DNA of 64,000 bases, taken from NCBI RefSeq assembly GCF_042492175.1, contig NZ_CP170453.1:2542001-2606000 (forward strand). Reading direction: 5' to 3'. A program made the position numbers and the translations under genes. The stretch comes from CAJXSN01 sp947492235 (GTDB taxonomy: Bacteria > Pseudomonadota > Alphaproteobacteria > Sphingomonadales > Sphingomonadaceae). Of this stretch, positions 24,128 to 32,877 are shown one piece after another (positions within the stretch are counted from its first letter, which is position 1; every line of letters begins with the position of its first letter). The notes beneath the pieces are model-generated. The model did no database searches, was not told the DNA's origin, and saw only the letters and a program-made list of their open reading frames with translations.

Positions 24128-24769
24128 TCATTCGATAGCGACAAATTCATCGTCGTCTTGCTCGAGGTGATGCAGAACGCCTTCTGAAATCGCGAAAAAT
24201 GCCCCGCGCAATTTTAGCGCGCCGCTGTCCACCTTGTCTTTCACCCACGGGAAGGTGAGCAGGTTGCGCAGGCTCAGTCGCACGGCCGCTAGTTCCATTT
24301 CCCGTTCCGCTTCCCGACCCTTGGTACCGAACTTCTCGGCAACGGGCTCCCGCGCGTCGGCCAGGAGCGAAATCCAGTTGGCAACAAAGCCGCCTTCTCC
24401 CGGGGGATTGCCGTCCATTTCGCCGGTCAGAGCCGCCTTGCACCCGCCGCACATACCATGGCCCATGACGACGATCTGCTTCACCTCCAGCACCTGCACA
24501 GCGTATTCTATGGCCGCGGATACACCGTGATAGCCGGGATTGGTTTCGAACGGGGGCACCAGCGCGGCAACGTTGCGGACGACAAATATCTCGCCCGGAT
24601 CGACATCGAAAATCTGCGCGGGATCAACGCGGCTGTCGGAGCAGCCGATGACCATGAGTTTAGGGTGTTGGCCCTGCTCGACCAGCTCGTCATACCGCGC
24701 GCGTTGCTGTGGGTAGCTGTTCTCGCGAAAGCGGTGGTAGCCGCGCAGCAGTTCGGCAAATTCAGGCAT
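24128..24769 (-). CDS. Beta-class carbonic anhydrase
   Basis: A 213-aa zinc enzyme interconverting CO2 and bicarbonate. Zinc ligands are Cys in VIGCSDSRVDP (about residue 42), with the catalytic Asp-Arg dyad in the same motif, and His/Cys in GHGMCGGC (about 101-104). The length fits beta-CAs. The start ATG at 24769 shares its A with the TGA of the preceding PII-like gene (TGATG), so the reading frame further upstream is not part of the gene. It is the third gene of the bicarbonate operon sbtA-sbtB-CA, which supports a role in supplying bicarbonate or balancing CO2. Confidence 0.95.
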   Translation of the reverse strand: MPEFAELLRGYHRFRENSYPQQRARYDELVEQGQHPKLMVIGCSDSRVDPAQIFDVDPGEIFVVRNVAALVPPFETNPGYHGVSAAIEYAVQVLEVKQIVVMGHGMCGGCKAALTGEMDGNPPGEGGFVANWISLLADAREPVAEKFGTKGREAEREMELAAVRLSLRNLLTFPWVKDKVDSGALKLRGAFFAISEGVLHHLEQDDDEFVAIE

Positions 24770-25077
24770 CAGAAACGCTCGCCCCGGATCACCTCGATAT
24801 CCCACATGGTGAGCAGGAAACCGTGCGAAGAGAGGCTGGGGGCCAAGGCCTCTGCCAGCGCCATGGCTTTGTCCTGAGGCGCAATCGTCAAAACAAAAAC
24901 CTTGTCGGAACCGGTAACGCGTTCCTCGCGCCAATGGCCATCTCTGCCTTTGCCCGATTGAACCGGCGTGATCGTCCAGCCGGTTATTCCTGCGTCATCA
25001 ATGGCTTTGGTTATTCGGCGGACAAGGGCCGTATCGGTCAGGATTTCAATCCGTTTCCGGATAACGGTTTCAATCAT
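24769..25077 (-). CDS. SbtB-like PII-family regulator
   Basis: A 102-aa protein with a ferredoxin-like PII fold: beta strand TVIRKRIEILTD, helix LVRRITKAIDDAGITGW, a variable T-loop region (SGKGRDGHWREER), strand KVFVLTIAP and helix AMALAEALAPSLS. The canonical GlnB T-loop Tyr signature is absent, so this is not a nitrogen PII protein. Its location directly after, and overlapping (ATGA), an SbtA-like bicarbonate permease identifies it as the SbtB type, which in cyanobacteria binds adenine nucleotides and inhibits SbtA. The cyanobacterial C-terminal CGxxC loop is missing. Binding of cAMP, AMP or ATP here is an inference. Confidence 0.78.
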   Translation of the reverse strand: MIETVIRKRIEILTDTALVRRITKAIDDAGITGWTITPVQSGKGRDGHWREERVTGSDKVFVLTIAPQDKAMALAEALAPSLSSHGFLLTMWDIEVIRGERF

Positions 25078-26057
25078 AGCATCATGCCTCCGGGGCCGAC
25101 AAGCGCGTTGGCGACGGCGCCGATCAGGCCGATGTTGATCAGGATATTGAACGGGAAGGTGATGCTGAGCGACATTGTCAGATAAATCCCGGCATCAGCC
25201 TCTGGCAGGGCAAGACGCATGGCAGCAGGCACAGCAATGTAACTTGCGCTGCCGCACAAGACGCCCAGGGCCGCGGTGGAGCCAACATCCAGCCCGATTG
25301 CCGCACCGGCAAATGTTCCGATTGCACCGTTCAGCAGCGGGATGGCGATCGCGATAACAGCCAAGCGCCAAGTGAGCGATTTCGCATCCATGATACGGCG
25401 TGCGGCAATCAAGCCCATGTCTAGCAGAAAGAGACAAAGCACGCCTTTGAAACCGGCTTCGAAAAAGGGGCTGACATCCTCGAAACCGCTGGCACCTGAA
25501 ACCGCGCCTATTGCGAACGCGCCCAGCAGCAGGACTACGGAGGCATTGAAGAAGACCTCGTGAAACATCTCGCCTGCGGGTCGCTTTTCCCCGCTCGCGG
25601 CGCTTCTGGCGAGCAGCAAGCCTGTGAGAATGGCGGGCGTTTCCATGGCTGCCATCACTGCGACCATGAAGCCGCCGGGCGGCATGGATTGGGCTTCGTA
25701 GATTTCGACCGCCGTTACAAATGTGACCACGCTGACAGAGCCGTAATGAGCAGCGACAGCGCCCGAATTCAGCCGGTCCAGCTTCCCGAAACCTTTCAGA
25801 ACAGCGAAGGCAATAAGAGGCATGAGAAAGCTCGCCGCGATGCCGGCCAGCAAGGCAAGCCCGATGGTCGAATCCAGCCCCGACTTCGAAACAGCAACGC
25901 CGCCCTTCAGGCCGATGGCGGCCATCAGATAGAGCGACATACCTTTCGCCAGCGCCTCCGGTATCGCGAGATCCGAACGGGCAAAGGCTGCGAACAGCCC
26001 CAGCACAAAGAACAAGACGACAGGTGACGTGAACGTCTGAAGGGCTGCAGCATCCAT
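25074..26057 (-). CDS. SbtA-family sodium-dependent bicarbonate permease
   Basis: A 327-aa membrane protein with about ten hydrophobic segments arranged as an inverted repeat. Family-typical stretches are LMAAIGLKGGVAV, NSGAVAAHYGSVSVVTF, GGFMVAVMAAMETPAIL in the first half and LFLLDMGLIAARR, LGVLCGSASYIAVPAAMRLALPEA in the second half. Cyanobacterial SbtA is a high-affinity Na+/HCO3- symporter. I start it at ATG 26057 (MDAAALQTF); twelve codons upstream are Pro-rich and unlikely. It is the first gene of an operon with overlapping sbtB and a carbonic anhydrase gene. It diverges from lipA. Confidence 0.85.
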   Translation of the reverse strand: MDAAALQTFTSPVVLFFVLGLFAAFARSDLAIPEALAKGMSLYLMAAIGLKGGVAVSKSGLDSTIGLALLAGIAASFLMPLIAFAVLKGFGKLDRLNSGAVAAHYGSVSVVTFVTAVEIYEAQSMPPGGFMVAVMAAMETPAILTGLLLARSAASGEKRPAGEMFHEVFFNASVVLLLGAFAIGAVSGASGFEDVSPFFEAGFKGVLCLFLLDMGLIAARRIMDAKSLTWRLAVIAIAIPLLNGAIGTFAGAAIGLDVGSTAALGVLCGSASYIAVPAAMRLALPEADAGIYLTMSLSITFPFNILINIGLIGAVANALVGPGGMML

Positions 26058-26170
26058 ACCGTCTTTGGTAGATGGTGGTGGGCAGGGGGGCAAGCGCAGT
26101 TAGCAGGGCCGCCTGCACATTGCCCACACTTTGGTTGCGGGCACTCTCCATGCGCCCTAGATACACGAGC

Positions 26171-27112
26171 ATGAACGATCTTTCGAACGCACCGTCACCC
26201 GAAGAAGAGCGGCCTGTTCGGCAGCGCAAGCCTGACTGGATCAGAGTGAAAGCGCCGGTCAGCAAGGGCTATCACGAAACGCGCAAATTGATGCGCGAGC
26301 TCAATCTGAACACGGTGTGCGAAGAGGCGGCCTGCCCCAATATCGGCGAATGCTGGACGAAAAAGCATGCGACCGTGATGATCTTGGGCGATGTCTGCAC
26401 TCGCGCCTGCGCGTTCTGCAATGTGAAGACCGGCATGCCCCGGATTGTCGATCCGATGGAGCCCGAAAATACCGCGGTTGCTGCGGCGAAGATGGGGCTG
26501 GAGCACATTGTCATCACCAGCGTCGACCGCGATGACCTACCCGATGGCGGTGCATCGCAATTCGTGAAGGTCATCAAGGCCCTGCGCCGCGAGACCCCGA
26601 ACACCACAATCGAGATCCTGACGCCCGATTTTCGCGGCAAAATGCGGGCCGCCGTGGAGGCCATCTGCGAGGCGGGGCCTGACGTCTATAATCACAATTT
26701 GGAGACTGTGCCGCGACTCTATCCCACCATCCGGCCGGGCGCGCGCTATTACGCGTCGCTGCGTTTGCTGGAGGAAGTGAAGCGGCACGACCCGATGATC
26801 TTCACCAAGTCCGGCATTATGCTGGGCCTGGGCGAGCAGCGCCTGGAAGTGCATCAGGTGATGGACGACATGCGCTGCGCCGATATCGATTTCATGACCA
26901 TGGGCCAGTATCTTCAACCGACCCCCAAGCACGCCAAGGTCGAAGACTTCGTCACGCCCAAGGCGTTCAACGCATTCGGTGCAATCGCCCGTGCAAAGGG
27001 CTTCCTGCAGGTTGCGAGCACTCCGCTAACGCGTTCCAGCTATCATGCCGGCGATGACTTTGCCGAAATGAAAGCCGCGCGGGAGGCACAGCTGGCCAAA
27101 AAGCGCAGCTGA
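26171..27112 (+). CDS. lipA: Lipoyl synthase
   Basis: A 313-aa radical-SAM enzyme that inserts two sulfurs into octanoyl groups on lipoyl domains. The auxiliary 4Fe-4S cluster motif CEEAACPNIGEC lies at about residue 51-62 and the radical SAM motif CTRACAFC at about 77-84; the C-terminal PLTRSSYHA carries the conserved Ser ligand of the auxiliary cluster. The start is ATG 26171; further upstream sequence is intergenic with the divergent sbtA. The target lipoyl domains in this window are those of pdhB and the E2 gene. It overlaps ratA by one base (TGATG). Confidence 0.98.
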   Translation: MNDLSNAPSPEEERPVRQRKPDWIRVKAPVSKGYHETRKLMRELNLNTVCEEAACPNIGECWTKKHATVMILGDVCTRACAFCNVKTGMPRIVDPMEPENTAVAAAKMGLEHIVITSVDRDDLPDGGASQFVKVIKALRRETPNTTIEILTPDFRGKMRAAVEAICEAGPDVYNHNLETVPRLYPTIRPGARYYASLRLLEEVKRHDPMIFTKSGIMLGLGEQRLEVHQVMDDMRCADIDFMTMGQYLQPTPKHAKVEDFVTPKAFNAFGAIARAKGFLQVASTPLTRSSYHAGDDFAEMKAAREAQLAKKRS

Positions 27113-27573
27113 TGCCGGGTATCCGCGAGACCCGCGACCTGCCTTATAGCTGCGAGCAGATGTTCGATCTGGTCGCCGATGTGGGCCGCTATCGCGAGTT
27201 TCTGCCGTGGGTCATTGCCACCCGCGTCCGGTCGGAAAACGAGACCGAGATGGTCGCCGATATGGTGGTGGGCTTCAAGGCGATCCGGGAGAGTTTTACC
27301 TCCCGCGTGGAGAAGGACCGGCCCAATTTTCTGCGTGTGCACTATGTCGACGGGCCGCTGCGCGATCTCGATAACACCTGGGGTTTCGAGCCTTTGCCCG
27401 CAGGTGGATGCCGGATCGATTTCTGTGTCGAATTCACGTTCAAGAACCGGGTCTTCGAACGGTTGGCGGGCCAGTATTTTGACCGGGCCTTTCGCAGAAT
27501 GGTGGAGGCTTTCGAGACGCGGGCCAATGCGCTTTATGGCAGCAGCAATTCCAGCGCACAAAGCGTTGCCTGA
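27112..27573 (+). CDS. COQ10/RatA-like START-domain protein
   Basis: A 153-aa START/polyketide-cyclase fold protein. The N-terminal motif LPYSCEQMFDLVADVGRYREFLPW and the later GFKAIRESFTSRV and FAFRRMVEAFETRA-type C-terminus (AFRRMVEAFETRANALYG) match the RatA/COQ10 family. In mitochondria COQ10 binds ubiquinone and supports respiration; E. coli RatA has been described as a 70S-association inhibitor, so the annotation as a toxin is only one view. It is translationally coupled to lipA, and its last 40 bp overlap the convergent pncC. No antitoxin-like partner is present, which favours the ubiquinone-related role. Confidence 0.88.
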   Translation: MPGIRETRDLPYSCEQMFDLVADVGRYREFLPWVIATRVRSENETEMVADMVVGFKAIRESFTSRVEKDRPNFLRVHYVDGPLRDLDNTWGFEPLPAGGCRIDFCVEFTFKNRVFERLAGQYFDRAFRRMVEAFETRANALYGSSNSSAQSVA

Positions 27574-28034
27574 CGGCGGATTTCTGCTCGGCCAAGATCC
27601 CCGAATTTCTTGAGCTCACCTTCCGGCTCGCCTTCGGAATTCCGGATTGCGCGGGCGAACACGACCGTACCTACCGGCTTCGTCACAGTCCCGCCTCCGG
27701 GGCCTGCCACGCCGCTGATCGCCACGGCGACATCCGCTCCGCTTTTCTCCAGCGCGCCCTGCGCCATCGCCCACACGCATGCGATGGACACTGCGCCAAA
27801 GGTTTCGATGATGTCGCTGGGGACACCCAGCATCTCCATCTTCGCTTCATTGGAATAGGTCACGAAGCCTCGGTCCAGCACCGCCGATGATCCCGGCACC
27901 TCTGTAAGGGCGGCGGCGACCAGCCCTCCGGTGCAGCTTTCCGCCAAAGCGACGGTGCGTTTCGCGTCACGGTTGGCAGCGATCACCTTCTCGGCAAGGT
28001 CATCAATATCCTGGGGGAGCAATGCATCGGTCAT
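27534..28034 (-). CDS. pncC: Nicotinamide-nucleotide amidohydrolase (CinA C-terminal domain)
   Basis: A 166-aa single-domain CinA protein that deamidates NMN to nicotinate mononucleotide for pyridine-nucleotide recycling. The catalytic Ser is in ALAESCTGG (about residue 32), and the conserved YSNEAKMEMLGV, AVAISGVAGPGGGT and KPVGTVVFA motifs are all present. Its length fits the stand-alone PncC type without the N-terminal COG1058 domain. It lies 9 bp after ispDF on the same strand, so the two are probably co-transcribed. Its 3' end overlaps ratA by 40 bp in a tail-to-tail arrangement. Confidence 0.95.
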   Translation of the reverse strand: MTDALLPQDIDDLAEKVIAANRDAKRTVALAESCTGGLVAAALTEVPGSSAVLDRGFVTYSNEAKMEMLGVPSDIIETFGAVSIACVWAMAQGALEKSGADVAVAISGVAGPGGGTVTKPVGTVVFARAIRNSEGEPEGELKKFGDLGRAEIRRQATLCALELLLP

Positions 28035-28043
28035 GATCCCGCT

Positions 28044-29195
28044 TTAAGCCCCCGATACCATCGTCGCAACGGCCTGCGCAGCGATGCCTTCGCCTCTGCC
28101 AGTGAAGCCCAACCGTTCGGTGGTCGTGGCCTTCACACTGATGCAATCGACACCCGTCCCCAGAATAGCGGCGATCCGCGTCTGCATTGCCTCGCGGTGG
28201 GGGCCGATCTTTGGTGCCTCGCAAATCAGGGTCAGATCGATATTGCCCACTTCATAGCCTGCCTCTGTCGCCAGTCGCGCTGCATGGGCGAGGAACTGGT
28301 CGGATGAAGCCCCCGCCCATTGTGGATCGCTGGGCGGGAAGTGCTGCCCGATATCACCCTTCGCGACTGCGCCCAGAATGGCATCGGTAATGGCATGAAG
28401 CCCAACATCGGCATCGCTATGTCCGGCAAGCCCGTGCGAGTGGTCTATCTTGATCCCGCAAAGCCAGAGTTCTTCGCCTTCGGAAAGTCGATGGACGTCA
28501 TAACCCATACCGGTTCGGACGGGCGGGGCGTTCGTCATAAAGTCCTCCGCGAATGTCAGTTTGTGCAGCGCCTCGTCGCCTTCGACCAGAGCGACTGTGC
28601 CGCCATCGGCGGCAAGGACCTGAGCGTCGTCCCCTGCCGGGGTGTCTTGGCCCCAAGCGTCGTGAGCCTGAAGTATCGCGCCAAAGTGGAAGGCCTGCGG
28701 AGTTTGCACTCGTCGGAGTGTGTCGCGGTCGGCGCTTCCCCCCATTTTTCCGTCCTGAGAGACGGCAAGACTGTCTACCACAGGCAGGGTAGGGATGGCC
28801 CCCGGATGATCAGCGAGCGCGCTGAGTAGCCGGGCAACCACATCCACTGGAACCAGCGGACGTGCAGCATCGTGGATCAGCACATATTCGGGATTGCTGT
28901 CTTTCAACACGGCCAAGGCCTTGGCCACCGATTGCTGCCGTGTTGCGCCGCCGGTGACAAAGCGCACGGATCCGGCTCCGCCAACCGCTTCTGCCGCAAT
29001 CGCATCGGCACCTTCGGGAATAGCCACCACGATTTCGCTGGCACCGGCAGCAACTAACCGCTCGACCGAATGGCGTAGCACTGGCTTGCCGCGCCACAGG
29101 GTGAACTGCTTGGGTACAGGTTGGCCCGCACGAAGACCTTGTCCGGCGGCGACAATAATGGCTGCAAAAGCGGGGAGGACGGGCGTGTCTGTCAT
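28044..29195 (-). CDS. ispDF: Bifunctional MEP pathway enzyme IspD-IspF
   Basis: A 383-aa fusion. Residues 1-225 are IspD, with the nucleotide-binding start AAIIVAAGQGLRAG, the HDAARPLV motif and RRVQTPQAF. Residues 228-383 are IspF, with GMGYDVHRL (zinc ligands Asp-His), LAGHSDADV (His) and ATTTERLGFTGRGEG at the C-terminus. The enzyme makes CDP-methylerythritol and then the cyclodiphosphate in isoprenoid synthesis; the fusion is common in Alphaproteobacteria. I start at ATG 29195; a TTG two codons upstream is possible. It diverges from dusB with an 81-bp gap and is followed by pncC. Confidence 0.98.
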   Translation of the reverse strand: MTDTPVLPAFAAIIVAAGQGLRAGQPVPKQFTLWRGKPVLRHSVERLVAAGASEIVVAIPEGADAIAAEAVGGAGSVRFVTGGATRQQSVAKALAVLKDSNPEYVLIHDAARPLVPVDVVARLLSALADHPGAIPTLPVVDSLAVSQDGKMGGSADRDTLRRVQTPQAFHFGAILQAHDAWGQDTPAGDDAQVLAADGGTVALVEGDEALHKLTFAEDFMTNAPPVRTGMGYDVHRLSEGEELWLCGIKIDHSHGLAGHSDADVGLHAITDAILGAVAKGDIGQHFPPSDPQWAGASSDQFLAHAARLATEAGYEVGNIDLTLICEAPKIGPHREAMQTRIAAILGTGVDCISVKATTTERLGFTGRGEGIAAQAVATMVSGA

Positions 29196-29276
29196 GCGCA
29201 AACGCCGCTACGCGCTTGCGGGATGGTCCGCAATCCACTAGGTGGCTGCCCAATATTTAGGCAGAATCCAAACAGC

Positions 29277-30293
29277 ATGACACTTGTCCAGCCCCCCGTT
29301 TCTCCGAAGCCCATCCAGATCGGCCCGGTAACGATTGATACTCCGGTTGTTCTCGCCCCGATGACAGGGGTGACGGACATGCCTTTCCGCACGCTTGTGC
29401 GGCGCTATGGCTCGGGGCTGAATGTGACGGAAATGATAGCGAGTCAGGCGGCAATCCGTGACACGCGGCAGAGCATCCAGAAGGCCGCATGGCACGCGAC
29501 CGAAGACCCGGTATCGATGCAGCTGGTCGGCTGCGACCCCGTCAGTATGGGTGAAGCGGCCAAACTCAACGAGGATCGCGGCGCGGCCATCATCGACATC
29601 AATTTCGGCTGCCCGGTGCGCAAGGTCACCAATGGCATGGCTGGCAGTGCACTGATGCGTGAAGTGCCGCTTGCGACCAAGCTGATGGAATCCACGGTCA
29701 AGGCTGTGAATGTGCCCGTGACGGTCAAGATGCGAATGGGGTGGGACCACGCAAGCCTGAACGCACCGGAACTTGCAAAAATTGCCGAAGATATCGGCGT
29801 CAAGATGATCACTGTGCACGGGCGCACGCGCAACCAGATGTACAAGGGCAGTGCCGACTGGTCTTTCATCAGCAAGGTGAAGGAAGCGGTCTCGATCCCG
29901 GTGATCGTCAATGGCGATATCTGCACCGTGAACGATGCTGCTGCGGCTCTGGAACAATCGGGTGCCGACGGCTTGATGATCGGTCGCGGGGCTTATGGAA
30001 AGCCGTGGTTGCTGGGTCAGGTAATGCACTGGTGGAAGACCGGCGAGTTGCTCGCGACCCCCAGCTTTGATGAACAATACGAGACGGTGATCGAGCATTA
30101 TCAGGGCATGCTGGATCTGTATGGCCGCGATGTCGGGGCCAAAGTCGCGCGCAAGCATCTGGGTTGGTACACCAAGGGAATGCATGGATCGGCAGAGTTC
30201 CGGAACCACGTCAATTTCATCGATGATCCGGATCAGGTTCTGGGCGAGCTCGAGAGGTTCTACACGCCATTCATGCGGCGCAGGGCGGCGTGA
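29277..30293 (+). CDS. dusB: tRNA-dihydrouridine synthase
   Basis: A 338-aa flavoenzyme reducing uridines in the tRNA D-loop. The TIM-barrel start LAPMTGVTDMPFR, the catalytic Cys in NFGCPVRKVTNGMAGSAL, the KMRMGW and VHGRTRNQMYKGSADW motifs and IGRGAYGKPWL are all diagnostic. ATG at 29277 directly precedes the conserved part; upstream in-frame sequence belongs to the divergent ispDF region. It is the first gene of the classic alphaproteobacterial dus-ntrB-ntrC-ntrY-ntrX-hfq cluster, overlapping ntrB by GTGA. Confidence 0.96.
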   Translation: MTLVQPPVSPKPIQIGPVTIDTPVVLAPMTGVTDMPFRTLVRRYGSGLNVTEMIASQAAIRDTRQSIQKAAWHATEDPVSMQLVGCDPVSMGEAAKLNEDRGAAIIDINFGCPVRKVTNGMAGSALMREVPLATKLMESTVKAVNVPVTVKMRMGWDHASLNAPELAKIAEDIGVKMITVHGRTRNQMYKGSADWSFISKVKEAVSIPVIVNGDICTVNDAAAALEQSGADGLMIGRGAYGKPWLLGQVMHWWKTGELLATPSFDEQYETVIEHYQGMLDLYGRDVGAKVARKHLGWYTKGMHGSAEFRNHVNFIDDPDQVLGELERFYTPFMRRRAA

Positions 30294-31378
30294 CAGCCGG
30301 CCCTGTGGGTGGGACAGGAATTCCCGATCCCGCCGCACAAATCTCCGGTTTGGTCTTTGCGTTCCTTTTGATCGACGGGGATGGCATCATCCGGCAAGCC
30401 AATCAGGCGGCAGAGGATTTGCTGGGCATGGGCGCCGCGCGCATCATCGGGCGCAATTTCACCGACGTAATGCCGCTGTCGGACACGCGTATAGCTTCGC
30501 GCTTGCGTGATCCTGAAGCGCGTTTGACGGCGCGAGGCCTGCCACTCGCAAGAGGCGATACAACGCTCACGGTCAATCTGACCCTTTCCCCTGTAGCATC
30601 GTCTGACGGATGGCGTGTGGTGACGCTGTCCGATGCCGGGCAGGCAAGCATGGAGGACGATCCCGAACCAGCCGGCATCGCTGCTCCGGCCGTACTTGCG
30701 CACGAAATCAAAAATCCCCTGGCCGCCATTCGCGGGGCAGGGCAATTGCTCGCGCGCAAACTGCCGGAAAGAGAGCGGGAGCTGGCAACACTTATCACCG
30801 AAGAGGTCGACCGGATCGCCCGCATGATCGATCGGATGCAGGCGCTGGGGAGTACGCAGGAAGATCCCCTGACGCCGGTGAATTTGCACGAGGCTATTCG
30901 CAATGCTTTGGGGGTCGTGCGCTCGATCGAGGGCGCGCCGCCGGTCACGTTCAAGGAAGAATTCGATCCGTCCCTGCCTCTTGTGATGGCAAGCCGCGAT
31001 GCCTTGCAACAAGTGCTGATCAATCTGTTGAGCAATGCGCGGGATGCATGTTCGGAAAATGAAGACCCGATTGTCAAAATCCGCACGCGCTATGTCACGG
31101 GTCTGGTGATGAATGTCCTGAGAAGGGGCAGGGGACGCTCGGTCGCGCTGCCGATAGAGGTTTCAATCACCGATAACGGACCCGGCATTGATCCCGCGAT
31201 TGCAGACCGGATTTTTGAGCCCTTTGTGACGTCCAAGCAGGGAGGGCAGGGCCTCGGTCTGGCTCTCGTTCGCAAGCTGGTGCGTGATATGGATGGGCGG
31301 ATTGCACATGAGCGAGACCGGCGGGCGGAAATCACACGGTTCAGCGTCCATCTTGCCGAAATGAAGGAACCGATATGA
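30290..31378 (+). CDS. ntrB: Nitrogen-regulation sensor kinase NtrB
   Basis: A 362-aa soluble histidine kinase. An N-terminal PAS domain (about 20-120, with FLLIDGDGIIRQANQAAEDLLGMG) is followed by the HisKA box with the phospho-acceptor His in LAHEIKNPLAAIRGAGQLL (about residue 139) and an HATPase domain (NLLSNARDACSE, ITDNGPGIDPAI, GGQGLGLALVRKL). There are no transmembrane segments, as expected for GlnB-controlled NtrB. Its GTG start overlaps the dusB stop. It phosphorylates NtrC, encoded next with an ATGA overlap. Confidence 0.96.
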   Translation: MTAGPVGGTGIPDPAAQISGLVFAFLLIDGDGIIRQANQAAEDLLGMGAARIIGRNFTDVMPLSDTRIASRLRDPEARLTARGLPLARGDTTLTVNLTLSPVASSDGWRVVTLSDAGQASMEDDPEPAGIAAPAVLAHEIKNPLAAIRGAGQLLARKLPERERELATLITEEVDRIARMIDRMQALGSTQEDPLTPVNLHEAIRNALGVVRSIEGAPPVTFKEEFDPSLPLVMASRDALQQVLINLLSNARDACSENEDPIVKIRTRYVTGLVMNVLRRGRGRSVALPIEVSITDNGPGIDPAIADRIFEPFVTSKQGGQGLGLALVRKLVRDMDGRIAHERDRRAEITRFSVHLAEMKEPI

Positions 31379-32802
31379 CCGGCAATACGCGCATTCTATT
31401 GGTCGAGGATGATGCCGGTATCGCCACCGTCATCGTCTCTGCGCTGGAGGCCGAAGGGTATCAGGTTGATCGCTGCGCCGCCATCGCCGCGCGGGACGAG
31501 CTGTTGGCGAAGAACAGCTACGCAGCGATGCTCACAGATGTGATGTTGGAAGATGGCGATGGACTGTCGGCGCTTGGCAGAGTGCGCCAATCCTATCCCG
31601 CTTTGCCAATCATCGTCCTGTCGGCCCAGAACACGCTGGATACCGCCGTTCGGGCCAGCGAAAACGAAGCCTTTGAATATTTCCCCAAACCCTTCGATCT
31701 CGACGAACTGGTGCGCGCCGTCCGCCAGGCAGCGGGCGTGGGGGCGGATGCTGTGGTTGGCGAGCAGGCGGGCGACGGCATGCCGCTGGTCGGACGCAGT
31801 GTGGCAATGCAGGACGTCTTCCGCATGATCGCGCGCGTTCTGCGTAACGATCTGACAGTGCTGGTCACCGGCGAAAGCGGCACGGGCAAGGAATTGGTCG
31901 CAGAGGCGATCCACCAGCTGGGCCACCGCAAGACCGGGCCGTTTGTCGCAGTCAATGCAGCCGCCATTCCCCATGATCTCATAGAGAGCGAACTGTTCGG
32001 TCACGAACGCGGCGCATTCACCGGAGCCGCCACGCAGGCCATCGGTAAATTCGAGCAAGCCAATGGGGGCACGTTGTTTCTCGATGAAATCGGCGACATG
32101 CCGGTAGAGGCACAGACCAGGCTATTGCGTGCTTTGCAATCGGGCCGCATTCGGCGGGTCGGTGGACGACAGGACGTGGCGATTGACGTGCGCATCGTCA
32201 CCGCGACCAACCGCGATCTGGCTCCCATGATCGCAGCAGGGACTTTTCGCGAAGACCTATATTACCGGCTCGCCGTGGTTCCGATCGAGTTGCCTCCACT
32301 GCGCGAGCGGCGCGAGGATATCGGGATGCTGGCGACGCATTTTATGGCGCAGGCTGCAGAGGAAGGGTTGCCTCGGCGTGGATTGACCGAAGAGGCAATT
32401 GCCGGGTTGGCCAAGCTCCCCTGGCGCGGCAACGTCCGCGAGCTACGCAATCTGGTATTCCGGCTTGCGATCATGTCCCGCGAGGATGTTATCGATGCCG
32501 ATGTGGTGTCGGATATCGTCGCGCGTGGTGGCGCGTTCGAATGGTCGCGAGAGGGCTCGGGCGACGGGGCCGACCTGACTGCCCCGGTGCAAGATTGGCT
32601 CACGCAGACCAATCCGCCTGATGGTGCATGGCACCGGATGGCTACGGCGGCGTTTGAAAAGCCGCTGTTCGAGGAAGTTTTGCTGCGCACAGGCGGTAAC
32701 CAATTGCGTGCCGCGGCCGTTCTGGGCATCAATCGGAACACGCTGCGCAAGCGTTTGACCGATCTCGGCATAAACGCCGAGCAGTTCACTACGCGCGGCT
32801 GA
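31375..32802 (+). CDS. ntrC: Nitrogen-regulation response regulator NtrC
   Basis: A 475-aa sigma-54-dependent activator. The receiver domain (1-120) has the phospho-Asp in MLTDVMLEDGDG (about 55) and Lys in FPKPFD. The AAA+ domain (about 140-375) has Walker A GESGTGKE, an intact GAFTGA loop in RGAFTGAATQ that contacts sigma-54, and Walker B TLFLDEIGD. The C-terminal Fis-type helix-turn-helix is NQLRAAAVLGINRNTLRKRL. ATG overlaps the ntrB stop (ATGA). NtrBC activates nitrogen-assimilation genes under nitrogen limitation. Confidence 0.97.
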   Translation: MTGNTRILLVEDDAGIATVIVSALEAEGYQVDRCAAIAARDELLAKNSYAAMLTDVMLEDGDGLSALGRVRQSYPALPIIVLSAQNTLDTAVRASENEAFEYFPKPFDLDELVRAVRQAAGVGADAVVGEQAGDGMPLVGRSVAMQDVFRMIARVLRNDLTVLVTGESGTGKELVAEAIHQLGHRKTGPFVAVNAAAIPHDLIESELFGHERGAFTGAATQAIGKFEQANGGTLFLDEIGDMPVEAQTRLLRALQSGRIRRVGGRQDVAIDVRIVTATNRDLAPMIAAGTFREDLYYRLAVVPIELPPLRERREDIGMLATHFMAQAAEEGLPRRGLTEEAIAGLAKLPWRGNVRELRNLVFRLAIMSREDVIDADVVSDIVARGGAFEWSREGSGDGADLTAPVQDWLTQTNPPDGAWHRMATAAFEKPLFEEVLLRTGGNQLRAAAVLGINRNTLRKRLTDLGINAEQFTTRG

Positions 32803-32877
32803 CTGAGCGCTTTTCGGAAATATCTACTTGCGCAAAAGCCACACCACTGTTGTAACTGCGCAACGATGGAAGCTTCA

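Noticed and set aside
24769..25077. Nitrogen PII protein (GlnB/GlnK)
   Set aside because: The uridylylated T-loop Tyr pattern is absent and the neighbour is an SbtA-type permease, not amtB or glnA.
27112..27573. RatA as toxin of a toxin-antitoxin pair
   Set aside because: No antitoxin-like partner lies next to it; coupling to lipA and COQ10 similarity favour a quinone-related role.
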